Origin: Streptomyces albiflavescens
GTDB taxonomy: Bacteria > Actinomycetota > Actinomycetes > Streptomycetales > Streptomycetaceae
Direction: 5' to 3'
NCBI RefSeq assembly: GCF_014645835.1
Contig: NZ_BMMM01000022.1
Span: 66,449-130,448, forward strand
DNA length: 64,000 nt
Each line of letters begins with the position of its first letter. Within the stretch, counting starts at the first letter, position 1. Below, one piece after another: positions 33,860 through 41,943 of this stretch. Under the pieces are notes generated by a model, which saw only the letters and a program-made list of their open reading frames with translations, made no database searches and was not told where the DNA came from. Both the position numbers and the translations under genes were made by a program.

Positions 33860-33892
33860 GACAACCGTAAGTTGTCAGCCGTACGGTGACAA
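33860..33892. promoter_or_regulatory. Overlapping palindromic operators at the start codon
   Basis: GACAAC-N5-GTTGTC (33860-33876) and TTGTCA-N9-TGACAA (33872-33892) overlap by five bases, beginning two bases before the start codon of the HTH/Clp-N/zinc-finger gene. Half-site TTGTC is shared. Likely an autoregulatory site that also covers the promoter. Confidence 0.65.
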
Positions 33893-33907
33893 TCCCTTGT
33901 TGCCACT

Positions 33908-34305
33908 TCACTGGCTGCCAATGATCCGGCAGATGTCCGCCTCCGTGCAGGTGCTCGGGTCCGTGGCGGCGGCCCGTTCGGACAGAACCCCAAGAGCGTT
34001 GCGGGTCTTGCGCAGTTCGGCCATACGGCGCTCAACGTCCGCGAGACGCTGCTTGATCAGGTTCGCGACGTGGGAGCAGGGCGCTTCGCCGGAATCGCGC
34101 AGGGCCAGGACGGAGCGGATCTCGGCGAGGTGAGCCCGGCCGCCTGCGCCTCGCGGATGAAGGCCAGCCGTTGCGTGGCCTGCGGCGGGTAGTCGCGGTA
34201 GCCGCCCGAGGTGCGCGGCGGCTCAGGCAGCAGCCCCGCCTGCTCGTAGAAGCGGATGGTCTTGGCCGTCAGTCCGCTGGCGGCGGCCAGTTCTCCAGTG
34301 CGCAT
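33908..34305 (-). pseudogene. merR: MerR-type mercury regulator with one frameshift
   Basis: The N-terminal part reads MRTGELAAASGLTAKTIRFY, EQAGLLPEPPRTSGGYRDYP, an intact MerR winged HTH. Near 34125-34135 one C is missing (GGGCTCACCTCGCC), and the C-terminal part continues in another frame: LAEIRSVLALRDSGEAPCSH, VERRMAELRKTRNAL, DPSTCTEADICRIIGSQ, stop at 33908. The three Cys (APC, STC, DIC) fit the mercury-binding set of MerR. Repair of a single base restores a normal 132-residue protein, so it is either a recent mutation or a read error. It is divergent from merB. Confidence 0.8.
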
Positions 34306-34324
34306 GCCACCGAGGCTATGCCTT

Positions 34325-34348
34325 GACCTTCCAGCGCGCTGGAAGGTC
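34325..34348. promoter_or_regulatory. Perfect 24-bp MerR operator in the merB promoter
   Basis: GACCTTCCAGCG followed at once by its exact reverse complement, lying between merR and merB. TTGACC at 34323-34328 is a good -35 and TACGGT about 20 bp on a plausible -10, the over-long spacer typical of MerR-controlled promoters. The dyad is centred in this spacer. Confidence 0.8.
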
Positions 34349-34389
34349 TACGGTCGGGTGCAGACGCTGTGAACTGGGAGGACGACGCC

Positions 34390-35373
34390 ATGCGGATCAC
34401 CGTGCTGACCGTGCCCGACTGCCCCAATGGGCCAGTGGTTGAGGAACGGCTGGCCTGTGCGCTTGAGGGCCGCGGCGCGGAGGTGGGACTGGTCGAGGTC
34501 GGCGATGCCGAGCAGGCCGTCCGCCTAGGGATGACCGGGTCCCCCACGGTGCTGATCGACGGCGTGGATCCCTTCGCCGTGTCGGGCGCGCCTGCATCCT
34601 TGTCGTGCCGCCTGTACCGGGGGTCTGACGGCCGGGCCGAGGGTGCGCCGAGCGTCGCTGACCTGCGGCGCGCACTGGACGCGGCGGACACCACCGCGGA
34701 CTGTGCCTGCCCGCCGATCGATGCGGCCGGCCGCGCGGGCCGGGGGCGCCTCGCTCCGGTTGCCGGAGGACTGCGCGCTGTCGAGCAAGCCGTGCTCCGC
34801 CACTTCGCGGCCACCGGACACGCCCCCGTGATCGGGGAACTGGAAGCTGCAGCCGCCGCGCATGGCCGTACCGCCGCCGAGGTTGTGGCTGACCTGGGCG
34901 GCGACGACTTCCTCGTCCTCGATGACCACGGCCGTATCCGGGCGGCGTACCCGTTCTCCGCCGGGCCCACCACCCATCGCGTCCGGCTCGCCAGCGGGAT
35001 AGAGGTGTGGGCGATGTGCGCGATCGACGCGCTGGGCGTCGCGGACATGCTCGGCAGCGATGCCGTGATCACCTCCGCCGACCCGGTCACCAGCGAGACC
35101 ATCACGGACACCTGCGCCGGCGGGCACATGACTTGGCAGCCATCCACGGCCGTGGTCTACGTCGGCCAACGCTCCTGCACCGGCCCCGCCGCCGATGTCG
35201 CCTGCGGTGCCTTGAACTTCTTCACCAGCCGCCGGACGGCCTGTACCTGGGCGCGACGGCACCCCGACTACACCGGTCAGGCCGTCGAACAGAGCCAGGC
35301 CGAGGCCCTGGGACGGTCCATCTTCGGATCTCTGCTGCTCGCGGCGGAGCCCGTCGAAGGGCGAGGATGCTGA
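34390..35373 (+). CDS. merB: Organomercurial lyase fused to a thioredoxin-like domain
   Basis: A 327-residue protein. C-terminal half is MerB, which splits C-Hg bonds: VWAMCAIDALGVADML gives the first Cys and the Asp three residues on, and VACGALNFFTSRRTACTWAR the second Cys. N-terminal 95 residues (VLTVPDCPNGPVVEERLACA, SPTVLIDGVDPFAV) form a thioredoxin/glutaredoxin-like fold with only one Cys in its active loop, possibly for binding mercury. ATG 34390 follows GGGAGG. No merA lies nearby, so released Hg(II) must be reduced by an enzyme elsewhere. Controlled by the 24-bp palindrome. Confidence 0.88.
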   Translation: MRITVLTVPDCPNGPVVEERLACALEGRGAEVGLVEVGDAEQAVRLGMTGSPTVLIDGVDPFAVSGAPASLSCRLYRGSDGRAEGAPSVADLRRALDAADTTADCACPPIDAAGRAGRGRLAPVAGGLRAVEQAVLRHFAATGHAPVIGELEAAAAAHGRTAAEVVADLGGDDFLVLDDHGRIRAAYPFSAGPTTHRVRLASGIEVWAMCAIDALGVADMLGSDAVITSADPVTSETITDTCAGGHMTWQPSTAVVYVGQRSCTGPAADVACGALNFFTSRRTACTWARRHPDYTGQAVEQSQAEALGRSIFGSLLLAAEPVEGRGC

Positions 35374-35843
35374 CCGGCATGCACATCCGCATCGACGCCG
35401 ACAACCTGCCCGGCCTCACCTGCCCACCTGCCGACGGCAGTGACCCGGCGTACCGCAACATCCACGTCGCCGTGCAACGCCGCGACCGCCCAGCCGAACT
35501 CCTCGACCCCCAGCCTGGTAACGCCTCCTCCGCGAGCTGGACCCTGGAGTGCACCACGACCGCGTCGCCGACTGGCACCGATGTGAAAGGCCCGCACGTG
35601 CAGGGCCGCCCGGGCGGCCGGTTCATCTACCTGTCGTGGGTCACCGTCGACGAGGCGGGCAGCTTCACCATGTTCCGCCGTGCCAAGCTCATGCTCGACG
35701 CCGTCCCCGCCGAGATCCTCACCGCGGCCACGCAATCCGGCCTGCTCGTCGGACGCCTCGGCCTGACCGACGCATGCGGCAACCCCTTGTGCGCACGGGT
35801 CATACCCCCGGCCATCACGTGGACCGCGGCAAACGGCGACTAG
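35367..35843 (+). CDS. DUF5990 family protein
   Basis: About 158 residues: IRIDADNLPGLTCPPADGSD, YRNIHVAVQRRDRPAELLDP, WTLECTT, GPHVQGRPGGRFIYLSWVTV, FTMFRRAKLMLDAVPAEIL and LVGRLGLTDACGNPLCARVI. Known from many Streptomyces as a small protein of unknown function. Start ATG 35367 or 35379; both overlap or touch the merB stop, so it is translated with merB. A degraded second copy of its C-terminal part lies at about 36598-36770. Confidence 0.82.
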   Translation: MLTGMHIRIDADNLPGLTCPPADGSDPAYRNIHVAVQRRDRPAELLDPQPGNASSASWTLECTTTASPTGTDVKGPHVQGRPGGRFIYLSWVTVDEAGSFTMFRRAKLMLDAVPAEILTAATQSGLLVGRLGLTDACGNPLCARVIPPAITWTAANGD

Positions 35844-35953
35844 AAGCGGATACCACGGGGCGGCCCACGTCGGCCGCCCACGGGTCGCACGGCCATCGCC
35901 GGCATGGGTCGCCGAACGCGGCCGCGTTCGGCTTGGGACGGCCGCAGTGCACG

Positions 35954-36475
35954 TCACGCCTTAGCAGCCAGGGTGAGCTGGGCGCGGTGGAAGTCGAAGT
36001 GCTGGGTCGGGTATAGGTACACCTCTTCGAGGGTCATCACGTCCCTGAAGAACGGATCCCACCGAGTCGGAAAGCCCATCGTCCGCGCCAACACCGCGTC
36101 CGGCTCGGCCTCCAGACGACGATGAAGGGCCGCAAGCGTGCGATCGAGCTTCGCTCCCATGCGTCGCCGGTTGTAGACCCGGGCGCCGCCCACGGCACCG
36201 AGGTAGTTGATCACATCGAACGGTCGGGTGGCGGCGTTCAGCAAACGTGCCCAAGCACCGCTTGCACCCGGCGGAAGGCGACCGAACAGGCGCACCATCG
36301 GAAGCAACGCCCGCACGACCATGTAGCCGAACAGCATGTGGTAGAGGAGCTGCTCGTTGGTCCAGCGGGTTCCATCGCTCCGGCGACGCAAGTCCTCGGC
36401 AGTGGCCGAGTCCAGAAGCTGGTGGAACGTGGCACTGGCCCACCGCAGCTCTGCGTGGATGAGTTCCCTGTCCAT
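35954..36475 (-). CDS. DinB-family protein
   Basis: A 173-residue DinB_2-type four-helix protein: MDRELIHAELRWASATFHQL, TRWTNEQLLYHMLFGYMVVR (first His), and YPTQHFDFHRAQLTLAAKA (terminal metal His). Probably a metal- and thiol-dependent transferase. It converges on the DUF5990 gene. Confidence 0.85.
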   Translation of the reverse strand: MDRELIHAELRWASATFHQLLDSATAEDLRRRSDGTRWTNEQLLYHMLFGYMVVRALLPMVRLFGRLPPGASGAWARLLNAATRPFDVINYLGAVGGARVYNRRRMGAKLDRTLAALHRRLEAEPDAVLARTMGFPTRWDPFFRDVMTLEEVYLYPTQHFDFHRAQLTLAAKA

Positions 36476-36597
36476 TCATCCCTCCTGGTCACGAGCGTTG
36501 AGGTCGCTGCCTCATGATGAGGCTCGCCCCATGACTCGGCACCAGTCCCGCACGGGGATTCTTTGCGGACAACGGACAGCATCAGCCCCGTCCATGA

Positions 36598-36770
36598 GCC
36601 AAGCTCATACTCGACGCCGTCCCCGCCGAGACTTCGACGCCGACGCATGCGGCGGCCGGTTGGTCGGACGCCTCGGCCTCACCAATGCGCGCGGACCTCT
36701 GTGCCCTGCTGATGGGCTGGCAGTTCACCGCTGCGCGGGCGTCGGCGGCTTAGCCGCCCGTCACCCGGGC
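36598..36770 (+). pseudogene. Degraded partial copy of the DUF5990 gene
   Basis: GCCAAGCTCAT-CTCGACGCCGTCC is nearly identical to the gene at 35682 onwards (AKLILDAVPAE versus AKLMLDAVPAE), then after an indel LVGRLGLTNARGPLC resembles LVGRLGLTDACGNPLC. Only the C-terminal quarter is present. A partial duplication, decayed since. Confidence 0.75.
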
Positions 36771-36902
36771 GGGCAGACGGGCGAGCGCTTCGGTGCGGGA
36801 ACCGGTCACGGCGTCAGCGTGCCCCTCGTCAACAGCGGCATCGCCGATGACGCATTCTGGAGGTAGGGCACGTTTGCCCGCCAGCCGAAGAAGGTGATCG
36901 GC

Positions 36903-37181
36903 ATGATGTGGTACGACGGCGGCTGGGGCTGGGGCGGCTGGTTCGCCATGGCCATCTTCCCGGTGCTGTTCTTGGTGCTGCTGATCGCCGGTGTCGTCAT
37001 GCTCGTCCGTTACGTCACGGGCAGCCGGCACAGCCACCAGGGCGGCCCACCCCCCTCTCCCGGTGAGCCCGGGTGGGGAAGCAAGCGAGCTGAGGACCTG
37101 CTCGCCGAGCGGTTCGCCCGCGGAGAGATCGACGAGGACGAGTACAAACGCCGGCTGACGCTGCTGCGGGAGCACCAGTGA
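36903..37181 (+). CDS. SHOCT-domain small membrane protein
   Basis: A 92-residue protein: Trp/Gly-rich start MMWYDGGWGWGGWFAMAIF, one membrane segment (VLFLVLLIAGVVMLVRYV), a linker, and the SHOCT domain AEDLLAERFARGEIDEDEYK. ATG 36903 has AAGGTG at six bases. SHOCT proteins are short oligomerising units often next to copper and redox genes; here it stands at the left end of that island, facing the DUF305 gene. Confidence 0.85.
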   Translation: MMWYDGGWGWGGWFAMAIFPVLFLVLLIAGVVMLVRYVTGSRHSHQGGPPPSPGEPGWGSKRAEDLLAERFARGEIDEDEYKRRLTLLREHQ

Positions 37182-37435
37182 CCGCGAGCCGTCCGCGCGC
37201 GGTGTGTGCCGCCCCGGAGGATGGCCCTATCGGTCTCCGATGAGCGGCGGCCCTCGTCAGCGACCGCCCGAGCCGCACGCTGTGCTCGCGGGTCGCCCGC
37301 GCCCGCACCTCGCTGATCGCGTGGATGAACGAGGCCGAGCACTCCGCGCCGGTGGCCGCAGCCGCCCTGACGGCACGTACGGCGACGGGCCCGGAGCGCC
37401 AAGCGATCCGGGCCCTCAGTGGCCGGCGGCGTACG
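37182..37435. other. 250-bp convergent gap
   Basis: Between the SHOCT gene and the end of the DUF305 gene. Frames are open on both strands owing to GC content, but none shows family likeness; no clear terminator dyad was recognised. Confidence 0.4.
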
Positions 37436-38131
37436 TCATCGCGGTGCCGAGCCACGCTCCCGGAGCAGATCGGCCATGACCTTCATCTCCGACTGCTGGC
37501 CGTCGACCATGCCCTGGGCCAGCTTCCGTTCCTGAGGCACCGTGCACTGCTGGGTACAGGCGCGGGCCATGTCGATGCCTCCCATGTGGTGGTCGTACAT
37601 GAGCTGGAGGTAGAGGATCTCTGCCTGTTTTCCCTCGAGCTTGCCGAGCCGGCCCAGCTCCGTGTTGGCGGCCATGCCGGGCATGAGCGAGCCGTCCTTC
37701 ATCTGGTGGCCCATGTGCCCGCCATCCGTCATCCAGGTCATGTAGCCGTCGGCGGATGTCTTGGGAAGGTTCCACAGGTCGAGCCAGCCGAGCAGCATGC
37801 CGCGCTGGTTGGCCTGGGTCTGGGCTATGTCGTACGCGAGGCGGCGGACATCCTCGTCAGTGGTTCGGTCCCGGACGATGTAGGCCATCTCCACAGCCTG
37901 TTGATGGTGGACGGCCATGTCGCGAGCGAAGCCCGCATCGGCGGAATCCGCGGTGGGCACGTTGGCTGCCTTGCCGTCCTCGCTGCTGACGGTGGCCAGA
38001 AGCCAGAGCGCCAGGACGAGGGCGAGCAGTACCGCCGCAGCGGCGATCATCCAGCGCCTGAGCGCCGGACGGTGGCCGTGGGTGTCGCCGGTGTCCGTCA
38101 CATCTGATGCTGTGGTGGTCGTGCCGGTCAT
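37436..38131 (-). CDS. DUF305 domain membrane protein
   Basis: A 231-residue protein with one N-terminal membrane segment (WMIAAAAVLLALVLALWLLA, about 27-48) and an external DUF305 domain: FARDMAVHHQQAVEMAYIVR near 70, YDIAQTQANQRGMLLGWLDL, and YLQLMYDHHMGGIDMARACT. The HHQQAVEM and DHHMGGIDM blocks carry His/Met clusters expected to bind metal, probably copper. Its start overlaps the DUF3105 stop by four bases (ATGA), so they are translated together. DUF305 proteins often accompany copper genes. Confidence 0.88.
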   Translation of the reverse strand: MTGTTTTASDVTDTGDTHGHRPALRRWMIAAAAVLLALVLALWLLATVSSEDGKAANVPTADSADAGFARDMAVHHQQAVEMAYIVRDRTTDEDVRRLAYDIAQTQANQRGMLLGWLDLWNLPKTSADGYMTWMTDGGHMGHQMKDGSLMPGMAANTELGRLGKLEGKQAEILYLQLMYDHHMGGIDMARACTQQCTVPQERKLAQGMVDGQQSEMKVMADLLRERGSAPR

Positions 38132-38784
38132 GAGGCCGTCAGGCCGTTCGTGCAGGCTGCGCCCGGCTCGGGGGTCTGCGGGCCCTGGACGTACTTGGTG
38201 AGGAACTGCTCGACCCTGGGATCGGAGGCGGTGTTCACGCTGAGCTGGTGGCCCCAGGCGCTCAACATGATGCTTCCGGCTTCGTCGTTGACCGGGCTCA
38301 TCAGGGTGTAGGGCGTCTTGGAGACCTTGTCGGCGAGGGTCTTGATGTCGGCCTTGGTGGCCTTGGTGTTGTAGGTGACCCAGACCGCGCCGTGTTCGAG
38401 GGAGTGGACGGCGTTTTCCTTCGCGATGGGCTTGGTGTAGACGTTGCCGTCGCAGGTCATCCACACCGGGTTGTGGTCGCCGCCGACGGGCGGGTTCATC
38501 GGGTAGTTGACCTGGCCCTTGACGTGGTTGCGGGTCAGCTTCTTGGCGTCCCAGACCTCCTCGCCGCGTATGGGCGCCTTGGCCGCGGCGGCCTTCTGGT
38601 CCTGCTTCTCGTTGGCACTGTTGATGGCGTACACGCCCCAGCCGACCAGTCCGGCCACGATGACCGTGCTGACGGTGATGGTGATGATCCGCCTGCGGCG
38701 CTCGCGGGCCCGCTCGGCGCGGCGCATCGCCTCGATGCGTGCCTTGCGGTCGGCTGCGGCCTGCTTCTTGCTGGTCCTGCTCAT
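38128..38784 (-). CDS. DUF3105 domain membrane protein
   Basis: A 218-residue protein: a basic coiled N-terminus (ARIEAMRRAERARERRRRII), one membrane segment (ITVSTVIVAGLVGWGVYAI), then external DUF3105: NYPMNPPVGGDHNPVWMTCD, ENAVHSLEHGAVWVTYN, YTLMSPVNDEAGSIMLSAWG and a final CTNG Cys. His residues in GGDHN and HSLEHG are the conserved features. It is paired with DUF305 here as in many actinobacteria. Possible extracytoplasmic metal or redox role. Confidence 0.88.
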   Translation of the reverse strand: MSRTSKKQAAADRKARIEAMRRAERARERRRRIITITVSTVIVAGLVGWGVYAINSANEKQDQKAAAAKAPIRGEEVWDAKKLTRNHVKGQVNYPMNPPVGGDHNPVWMTCDGNVYTKPIAKENAVHSLEHGAVWVTYNTKATKADIKTLADKVSKTPYTLMSPVNDEAGSIMLSAWGHQLSVNTASDPRVEQFLTKYVQGPQTPEPGAACTNGLTAS

Positions 38785-38884
38785 GGATACGTCCTTGTCC
38801 CGCCGCGAAGGTGTGGTCGGGCGGCGGTGGGTGCGGAGATGAATGGAGGGATGTCCGTTGTGCGCGCATGCACGGGCATCCGTC

Positions 38885-39304
38885 CTACGTTCGTTGCACC
38901 TGCAGGACGTGGAGATCTGGAGCGCCGCCGGTGGGCGGCGAGTGGGCGGAGCACGAGGTGTCGTGCGGCCGCGGGAGGCTCGGTATGCAAGGCAGGGTCG
39001 CGGGCAGCGGCTGGGCGGGCGCGACCGGTACGGCCCGTACGGCGTGGATGGCCAAGCCGCAGCACACGTCGCCGACAGGGCAGTCGGCCTGGTGCGTGAC
39101 TGCCACGGTCTGCTTCTGGGCCGGCTGCTCGGTGGTGGACATGGTGGCCATGGGCGCCGCGGCGGTCCCGGCGACGCCGGTGTGCGCCATGGGGCCCAGG
39201 CACAGCACAACTGCCGCGAACAGCACGGTCAGGGCAGCACAGAAGACCGTGAGCGGCGTGTTCTGCCGCGCGCCACGGGGTCTGTGCTGCGTCCAGCGGC
39301 TCAT
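38885..39304 (-). CDS. DUF6153 family membrane protein
   Basis: A 139-residue protein with one N-terminal hydrophobic segment (TVFCAALTVLFAAVVLCLGP) and a Met/Thr-rich stretch, then ADCPVGDVCCGLAIHAVRAV with three Cys, LPCIPSLPRPHDTSCSAHSP with two more. Five extracytoplasmic Cys, His and Met suggest metal binding. Lies between CopCD and DUF3105 genes in the same direction. Confidence 0.75.
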   Translation of the reverse strand: MSRWTQHRPRGARQNTPLTVFCAALTVLFAAVVLCLGPMAHTGVAGTAAAPMATMSTTEQPAQKQTVAVTHQADCPVGDVCCGLAIHAVRAVPVAPAQPLPATLPCIPSLPRPHDTSCSAHSPPTGGAPDLHVLQVQRT

Positions 39305-39357
39305 GGTGATGATGCTAAGCGGTGCTTGTGAACATTCTTTCGGTCGGGCCTAGGAGG

Positions 39358-41298
39358 TCAGTGCTCATGACCCTGCTCCTCGTCCGGCTCGGGGTAGACG
39401 AAGGTGCGGGTGACCAGGTGGTTGGGGGCGGTCAGGGTCTCGTGCACAATCCGCCCCTCCTCGTCGACGGTGAGGTCGAGCTGGGTGTGTTCAGCCGGGT
39501 AGGCGAGGGCGAGGCGGCGGTGGCCGTTCTCGTCGGGCAGCCGCGTGGTGACCGGCGCAGTGCCACTGCCATACGGCTCGGCAGCCAGGAACTCCTTGCC
39601 CGTGATGGGCAGTTCCTTGAGGTCGCCGAGGCCGCGCGCGGTGTTGCTGGTGACCAGCTCGTGCAGGCTGAAGAGGGGCGCCGTCTTCATCGCGGCCACG
39701 GTCTCGCGCAGCAGCGCCGTGTCGGGCCGGGACGGCCAGGTAATGGCGAGGCCTGCGCGGCCGCCCGCCCATTCCTCGCCCGCCGAGGCGGTCAGGGTGA
39801 GGTGGCTGGTGCCCTTGCGCCAGGTCAGCGGGGTGTAGAAGCAGCCGGTGCCGCAGCCGCGGAGCTTCAGGGCTCGGCGCGTGCCACGCGGGTCGGCGAG
39901 GGTGGCGGACAGGCCGTACGTCTGCTTCGAGGTGTCGCCGACCTGGGGTGCCGTCAGCTCGATGATGAGCTGGCCGGTACTGGCACGGGCGCTGACGCCG
40001 ATCTCCCCGGCGCGGGTGCCGGCGGGCACGACCCGGCCGGTGGTCGGAGGTGCGAAGGCCAGCGGACGGTTGGTGTCCGCGGGCGCGCGCATGATGGTGA
40101 GCGTGGCGGACAGGGCGAGGACCACGGCCAGCACGGAGGCTTCGAGACGCGCCGGGCGGTACGGGAGCCTGCCGGTCGTACGGTGCAGGCGACGGCGTGC
40201 TGTGTAGGCGAGAGCGGCGACCAGCGCGACCACGCCGATCTTGACGACGAGGACCTGGCCGTACGCGGTGGTGAAGACGTCGTCCAGTGGGACCAGCAGC
40301 AGGGCGGCGATGACGCCGGTGGTGACGACGGCCGCGAACAGCCATGCGGCGAGCCGGGCGTACGCGAGCAGCAGCTTGCGGGAGGCGCCACGCTCGCCCC
40401 GCCAGGCCACCATCGTGCGCAACACCTGCACCAGCGCGCCCACCCACAGCGCGGCGGCCGCGAGATGGACGAAGGTCAGCACCGGTCCGGCGACAGCCTG
40501 TTCCGCCTGCGGGTGCGCGCGCAACGCCTCCGCGACCACCACGGCGGTCAGCGGGACGACAGCCCAGGCCCGCCAGCGACGTACTCCAACGGCCAGGGCC
40601 GCCAGGGAGAAGCCGGCCACGTCGATCAGCGAAAGCACGCCGGGGCGGGTGTCGATCACGGACCGCAGTGAGCCGTCGCCGATCACCAGCGCAGCCAGGC
40701 CGAGCGCCGCCGCGCACCCGACGATAGCGGCGGGCAGCGCCCAGGAGCGCGGCCGTCGCGACGGGGCGTCGGGGACACGGGCGGCGAGTCGGCTGAGCGC
40801 GGCCTCGCCGAGGAGCAGGGCCAGGGCGGTGAACAGCAGCCAGCGCAGAATCGTGGTGGGGACGGGATCCTTGGCGGTGGTGCTCTGGCCGGAGGTGAGG
40901 GCGACGGAGCGCGGGCCGATGGCGAAGCGGTAGCTGCCGGTCATGATGTCGCCGTCTTGGGCGGTGACCTGCCAGTTCACGGTGTGCACGCCCTCGGCGA
41001 GCTTGCCCTGCACAGGAAGGGTGACCGTCCGTCCGCCCTGGCTTCGTGTCGGCTTGCCGAGCCCGGCTGCGGGCGCGAGGCGTACGGCGGAGCTGCCGAC
41101 GCCGACCGGCTGGTCGAAGACGAGGACCAGCGAGGCCGGGGAATCCGGGACCGTGGCGTCCGCGGCCGGGCTGGTGAACAGCAGCGTGGCGTGCGCGGAG
41201 GCGGGGGCACCGGTGCCCAGCAGGAGGGCCATGACGAGCGATGCCACGGTGAGGAGCGCGGCGGCGGGGCGCCGGAGGGTGGATGCGAGGGCGGTCAC
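39358..41298 (-). CDS. CopC-CopD copper resistance fusion protein
   Basis: A 646-residue fusion. Sec signal ends ASAHATLLF, so mature CopC starts with the copper-binding His. CopC domain about 38-135 (DQPVGVGSSAVRL, VNWQVTAQDGDIMTGSYRFA; the usual second His of 'DGH' is Asp here). Then eight or so membrane segments of CopD/YcnJ type (about 150-430), then an external C-terminal domain with RALKLRGCGTGCFYTPLTWR (two Cys). It handles copper outside or across the membrane. Genes on both sides are in the same orientation. Confidence 0.88.
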   Translation of the reverse strand: MTALASTLRRPAAALLTVASLVMALLLGTGAPASAHATLLFTSPAADATVPDSPASLVLVFDQPVGVGSSAVRLAPAAGLGKPTRSQGGRTVTLPVQGKLAEGVHTVNWQVTAQDGDIMTGSYRFAIGPRSVALTSGQSTTAKDPVPTTILRWLLFTALALLLGEAALSRLAARVPDAPSRRPRSWALPAAIVGCAAALGLAALVIGDGSLRSVIDTRPGVLSLIDVAGFSLAALAVGVRRWRAWAVVPLTAVVVAEALRAHPQAEQAVAGPVLTFVHLAAAALWVGALVQVLRTMVAWRGERGASRKLLLAYARLAAWLFAAVVTTGVIAALLLVPLDDVFTTAYGQVLVVKIGVVALVAALAYTARRRLHRTTGRLPYRPARLEASVLAVVLALSATLTIMRAPADTNRPLAFAPPTTGRVVPAGTRAGEIGVSARASTGQLIIELTAPQVGDTSKQTYGLSATLADPRGTRRALKLRGCGTGCFYTPLTWRKGTSHLTLTASAGEEWAGGRAGLAITWPSRPDTALLRETVAAMKTAPLFSLHELVTSNTARGLGDLKELPITGKEFLAAEPYGSGTAPVTTRLPDENGHRRLALAYPAEHTQLDLTVDEEGRIVHETLTAPNHLVTRTFVYPEPDEEQGHEH

Positions 41299-41448
41299 AG
41301 GTCGAGGATCTCCGGTCGGTCTGGTTGTACGGCAGGCGGGGTGGCCTGCAGGTGCTGACGTTCATCGCGGACACGCCCCGGCTCCACCGCGGGCGCGGGA
41401 CGGAAACGGCGGTATGCGCGGTCGTTGTGAGCTGGAGCCGTATGTCGG

Positions 41449-41670
41449 TCAGGCCGGGCGGTCCTGTGGGGGGTTGATTCCGGTGTGCTGGGCGTCCTGC
41501 TCGGCGCGCAGGGCTTCCACTTCCTTGCGCAGCCGGATCAGCTCCTGGTGGCTTGCGGAGGTTCCGTTCTCGGGCTGTGCCTCGTGCTTGGGGCGCATCA
41601 TGAGCCACATCATCAGGCCCATGCCGACCGGGCAGGCGAGGGCGGGGAGCAGGTAGAGCAGCTTGTCCAT
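41449..41670 (-). CDS. Small membrane protein with coiled coil
   Basis: A 73-residue protein: LLYLLPALACPVGMGLMMWLM membrane segment with Cys and several Met, then a helical stretch SHQELIRLRKEVEALRAEQD. Resembles DUF2933-like small proteins found in heavy-metal loci. Located 21 bp after the glutaredoxin gene. Possibly a copper-sensing or assembly factor; no firm role. Confidence 0.65.
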   Translation of the reverse strand: MDKLLYLLPALACPVGMGLMMWLMMRPKHEAQPENGTSASHQELIRLRKEVEALRAEQDAQHTGINPPQDRPA

Positions 41671-41691
41671 GACGGGGACTCCTTCGGTGGG

Positions 41692-41943
41692 TCAGCTTTT
41701 GGGGATGCGATCGAGTTCGCGGCGTATGGCGCGCTTGGAGATCCGCCCGTACGCGATGAGCCGGTCGCCGTGGACGAGGCCCGGGGCGAACAACAGGCGG
41801 TGACGGGCGGCCAGTTCACGGCCTTCATCGGTGTCGAGGGACACCTCGGTGACCTCGACGTCCTCATCGGTCTCGGCCAGGAGCTTCTTCGCCCGCTCGC
41901 ACCAGGTGCAGTCGGCCTGGGTGAGCAGGGTCAGCGTGATCAC
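41692..41943 (-). CDS. Glutaredoxin-like thiol oxidoreductase
   Basis: An 83-residue thioredoxin-fold protein: LTLLTQADCTWCERAKKLLA (active CTWC), VSLDTDEGRELAARHRLLFA, PGLVHGDRLIAYGR. The start overlaps the preceding redoxin stop by four bases. The usual cis-Pro is in FAPGLV. No signal peptide, so it works in the cytoplasm, perhaps as donor for the CcdA-type electron carrier. Confidence 0.85.
   Translation of the reverse strand: MITLTLLTQADCTWCERAKKLLAETDEDVEVTEVSLDTDEGRELAARHRLLFAPGLVHGDRLIAYGRISKRAIRRELDRIPKS

Noticed and set aside
37204..37479. Open frames on both strands after the SHOCT gene
   Set aside because: Arg/Pro/Gly-rich shadow composition, no motifs.
39322..40671. A 449-residue + strand frame
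   Set aside because: Antisense to the CopC-CopD gene; Gly/Gln/His-rich shadow.
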